Assembly (NCBI GenBank): GCA_002049455.2 | Contig: KV918868.1 | Span: forward strand, 1-64,000 | DNA: 64,000 bases | Source: Porphyra umbilicalis | Lineage: Eukaryota; Rhodophyta; Bangiophyceae; Bangiales; Bangiaceae | Direction of reading: 5' to 3' | In this document: positions 62,021 through 64,000 of the stretch, piece after piece | How the letters are laid out: each line of letters begins with the position of its first letter | How positions within the stretch are numbered: position 1 is the stretch's first letter | Position numbers and translations under genes: made by a program | The notes under the pieces: generated by a model | What the model saw: only the letters and a program-made list of their open reading frames with translations | Told to the model about the DNA's origin: nothing | The model's database searches: none

Positions 62021-64000
62021 GGGGCCGCCGCCGGGGGGGGGGGGGGGGGTGGGGTGGGGTGGAGGCAGGGGGAACACGGCGGCCCCGCTGCAAACGTGCG
62101 CACGTTGTGGGTAGGGGGGGGGGGGGGTGTCTGACCCGCCAGTGTGCCGCGGCAGCGTGCGCGCGGGGGGGGGGGGGGGGGGCGGGCGCCCCCGTGCAGG
62201 GGCCCCCGCGCGGGCCGCCCGACCGGCGGCACGCCACCAGCGGCGCAGGCACGCACGCGTCGACGGGCGGGCGGCGGGCGGCGGCGGCGCGGCGGCGCGC
62301 GCCCGCCCCCCCGTGGCCGGTGCGCCGCGCGAGCGGCGGCCGTACCCGCCCGCTGCCGCCGCGCCGCGCCGGGGCGGCGGGCGGGCGCCGTCGCTCGTGC
62401 CGCCGCGGTCGGCCGCGCGGGCCGCCCGCCGCCCGCCCCTGCCGCCGCCGCCCAATCCGCGCGCGCGACGCGTCGTGCGTGCAGCACGTCAACGCGCCGG
62501 CCGTCGGTCGCCCGCGTCGGCCGATGCGCGGCGGTACGAGTGGGCGGGCAGACGGCTGCCGCCGCCGCCGCCAGAGTGGGGTGTTCCGCCGCTCCCAGCG
62601 GTGGCGGCGCGGGCTCGGCGCTCCCGCCTCCTCCCTCTCCCCCCCCCCCCCTTCTCCTCTACATCTCTCCACCTCGGCGCAGCGCGTTGCCCTCCTTTGG
62701 CTGTCGCCACGACCGGGCGGCGGTGTGTCGGCAAGCGGCTGGGGGGGGGGGGCTGTGGCTCCGCGTGTCGTGCCGGGTGCTCCCACCGGCTACACGAGGG
62801 CACCGCCGGCCGCCGGCAGGGGCGCCGACCCACCCCCGGGCACGCCCCCGCCAGAGCATCGGGGGCGGCACCCGGGAGCGGCGGCGGCCGCGGCTCGCCG
62901 CGTCGGCGGCGCGGCGGGTGGCGGAGCGGCGCGCGTGGCGGCGGGGGCGCCCGCACCCGCCCCGCCCCGCGTCGCCGTTGCGGCGGCGGCGGCGGCGGCG
63001 GCGGGGGTGGGGCGGTGGCGCCCGCCAAGCGGACGCACCGCCACGGCGGCGGCAGCGACGGCGGCGCGTGGGCGGACCGGGCGCTTCCCAGTCGCCCGCC
63101 CGCGGCGGCGGGACGCTGGGGGCGGCGGCGCGGCCGGCCGTCGACGCTGGCGTTGCGGCGGTGGCGCCGCCGCAGCGCGTCGCTCTCGGCGCCGCGTCGC
63201 GGTCGGTTGCCGGGGGCACCCCCGCAGTCGCTCACCCCCCCGTCCCCCCGCCACGTCTGCGCACCGACCGCCGCCCGCCGCAACTGCGGCGCGCCCCCGT
63301 GGGTGTGGCCACCCTGCCACCCCGCCGCGGGCGCCGGGCTCGCGCCCGCCACGGGCGCACCTTAGCGGGCGCGTCGGCCGCGTCACCGAGTGCGGCGGCA
63401 GCCACGCTGGCCGGTGAGGCGCGCGCCGCCGGCGCGCCGGGGAGTCGCACGACCAGTGGCGGCGGCGGCTCCCCCCTCCACGTCGTTGACGCTGCGGCTG
63501 TCTGAGGACTCGGCCAGTCTCGGCCAAATGTCGACCAGGCCCAGGGATGTTGACCCGACTCGAGTCCCATCCTCCAAGCCCTGGGAGGCGACTCCGCCTC
63601 CCCTGCGTGAACGCGTGAGCATACCTCTGCGTAGCAAGTCAGACCATGACGACGTCGATATGTACAGCAGTGGGCATCGTTGCAGGCCCGATCGGGCCGG
63701 CCGAGCAAAGGGAGTGCGTCTTGTTGACTCGTTGAGAAAAATCCGTGTCGACCACGTGAACACTTTGCTCGTACCGTTTTTTATGGTGCTTTGCTGAGAA
63801 ATGGAGCATGCACGTTTGCGAGTGCAAACGTTAGCCAAGGTGGACCGATGTCAGGGTGTCCATCAGATCGTCTCTCACCTATGGTGCGTGTCCCAAAAAT
63901 GAGACATGCGCGTTTTCTGAAGGACTGACACATCAGAGCATCTCCACCAATGGAGCCAACCGTCCAACCAAACGGCCACGTGTGCACAACGTGTGGTGCT
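62021..64000. other. Extremely GC-rich DNA, then mixed right edge
   Basis: 62021-63480 is open in all frames with runs of 9-18 G (for example 61988-62008, 62028-62049 and 62118-62127); no gene is supported. From 63500 the composition drops. CAAGTCAGACCATGACGACG near 63639 resembles the reverse complement of 58296-58323 (about 20 of 23 bases), and GCACGTTTGCGAGTGCAAACG near 63810 forms a small palindrome. These suggest another transposon fragment running to the window edge. Confidence 0.4.

Overview
The window is nuclear DNA of a photosynthetic eukaryote, most likely a red alga and plausibly a Bangiales (Porphyra/Pyropia-type) genome. The sequence shows spliceosomal introns (GTACGT-type donors), strongly GC-rich coding and intergenic DNA with long G/C homopolymers, a light-harvesting protein resembling red-lineage Lhcr, and a glutamyl-tRNA reductase with a plastid-transit-like leader. 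Genes are sparse (about ten recognisable in 64 kb), have few introns, and are separated by GC-rich anonymous DNA and non-autonomous DNA transposons. The lineage is an inference; no rRNA or plastid marker is present to prove it.

Layout. 1-4.1 kb is a repeat nest: interlocked inverted repeats, a 1.25-kb hAT-type element with an 8-bp target duplication, and a 250-bp MITE inserted at its edge. A HAD-fold phosphatase-like gene follows at 6.1-6.9 kb. Small transposon relics fill 8.7-11.1 kb. From 11.6 to 29.1 kb lies the conserved gene block: Lhcr-like antenna protein (+), CSN5 (-) divergent from POLD1 (+), HEMA (-) convergent with POLD1, a catalase relic (+), an acylaminoacyl-peptidase (+) and an intact catalase (-). 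A four-exon secreted protein with a mature N-terminal histidine (LPMO-like candidate) is at 32.4-34.4 kb, a 1.5-kb element with 60-bp terminal inverted repeats at 38.1-39.6 kb, and at 40.1-43.5 kb a dopamine-beta-monooxygenase-like protein fused to a Hedgehog-type Hint (Hog) domain. 46.6-47.3 kb is another TIR element. 49.3-52.7 kb is a very low-complexity predicted protein, convergent with an R2R3-MYB gene at 53.3-54.8 kb. 56.1-57.1 kb is a PIF/Harbinger deletion derivative, 58.1-58.8 kb holds more MITE copies, and 60.6-62.0 kb is an alpha/beta-hydrolase.

How the genes relate. There is no operon-like logic. The block mixes plastid functions (antenna protein, tetrapyrrole entry enzyme, a catalase whose leader looks plastid-targeting) with housekeeping functions (replicative polymerase delta, COP9 signalosome isopeptidase, protein N-terminal turnover). 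Two secreted copper-protein candidates (LPMO-like and DBM-Hint) lie about 6 kb apart.

A systematic oddity affects annotation. In CSN5, POLD1 (twice), the peptidase (twice), DBM-Hint (twice) and the MYB gene, the conserved reading frame jumps at a run of 10 or more G or C. Each jump is repaired by lengthening the run by one base (two for one 15-base run). This looks like homopolymer under-calling in the assembly rather than gene death, so these genes are annotated as single loci across the breaks.
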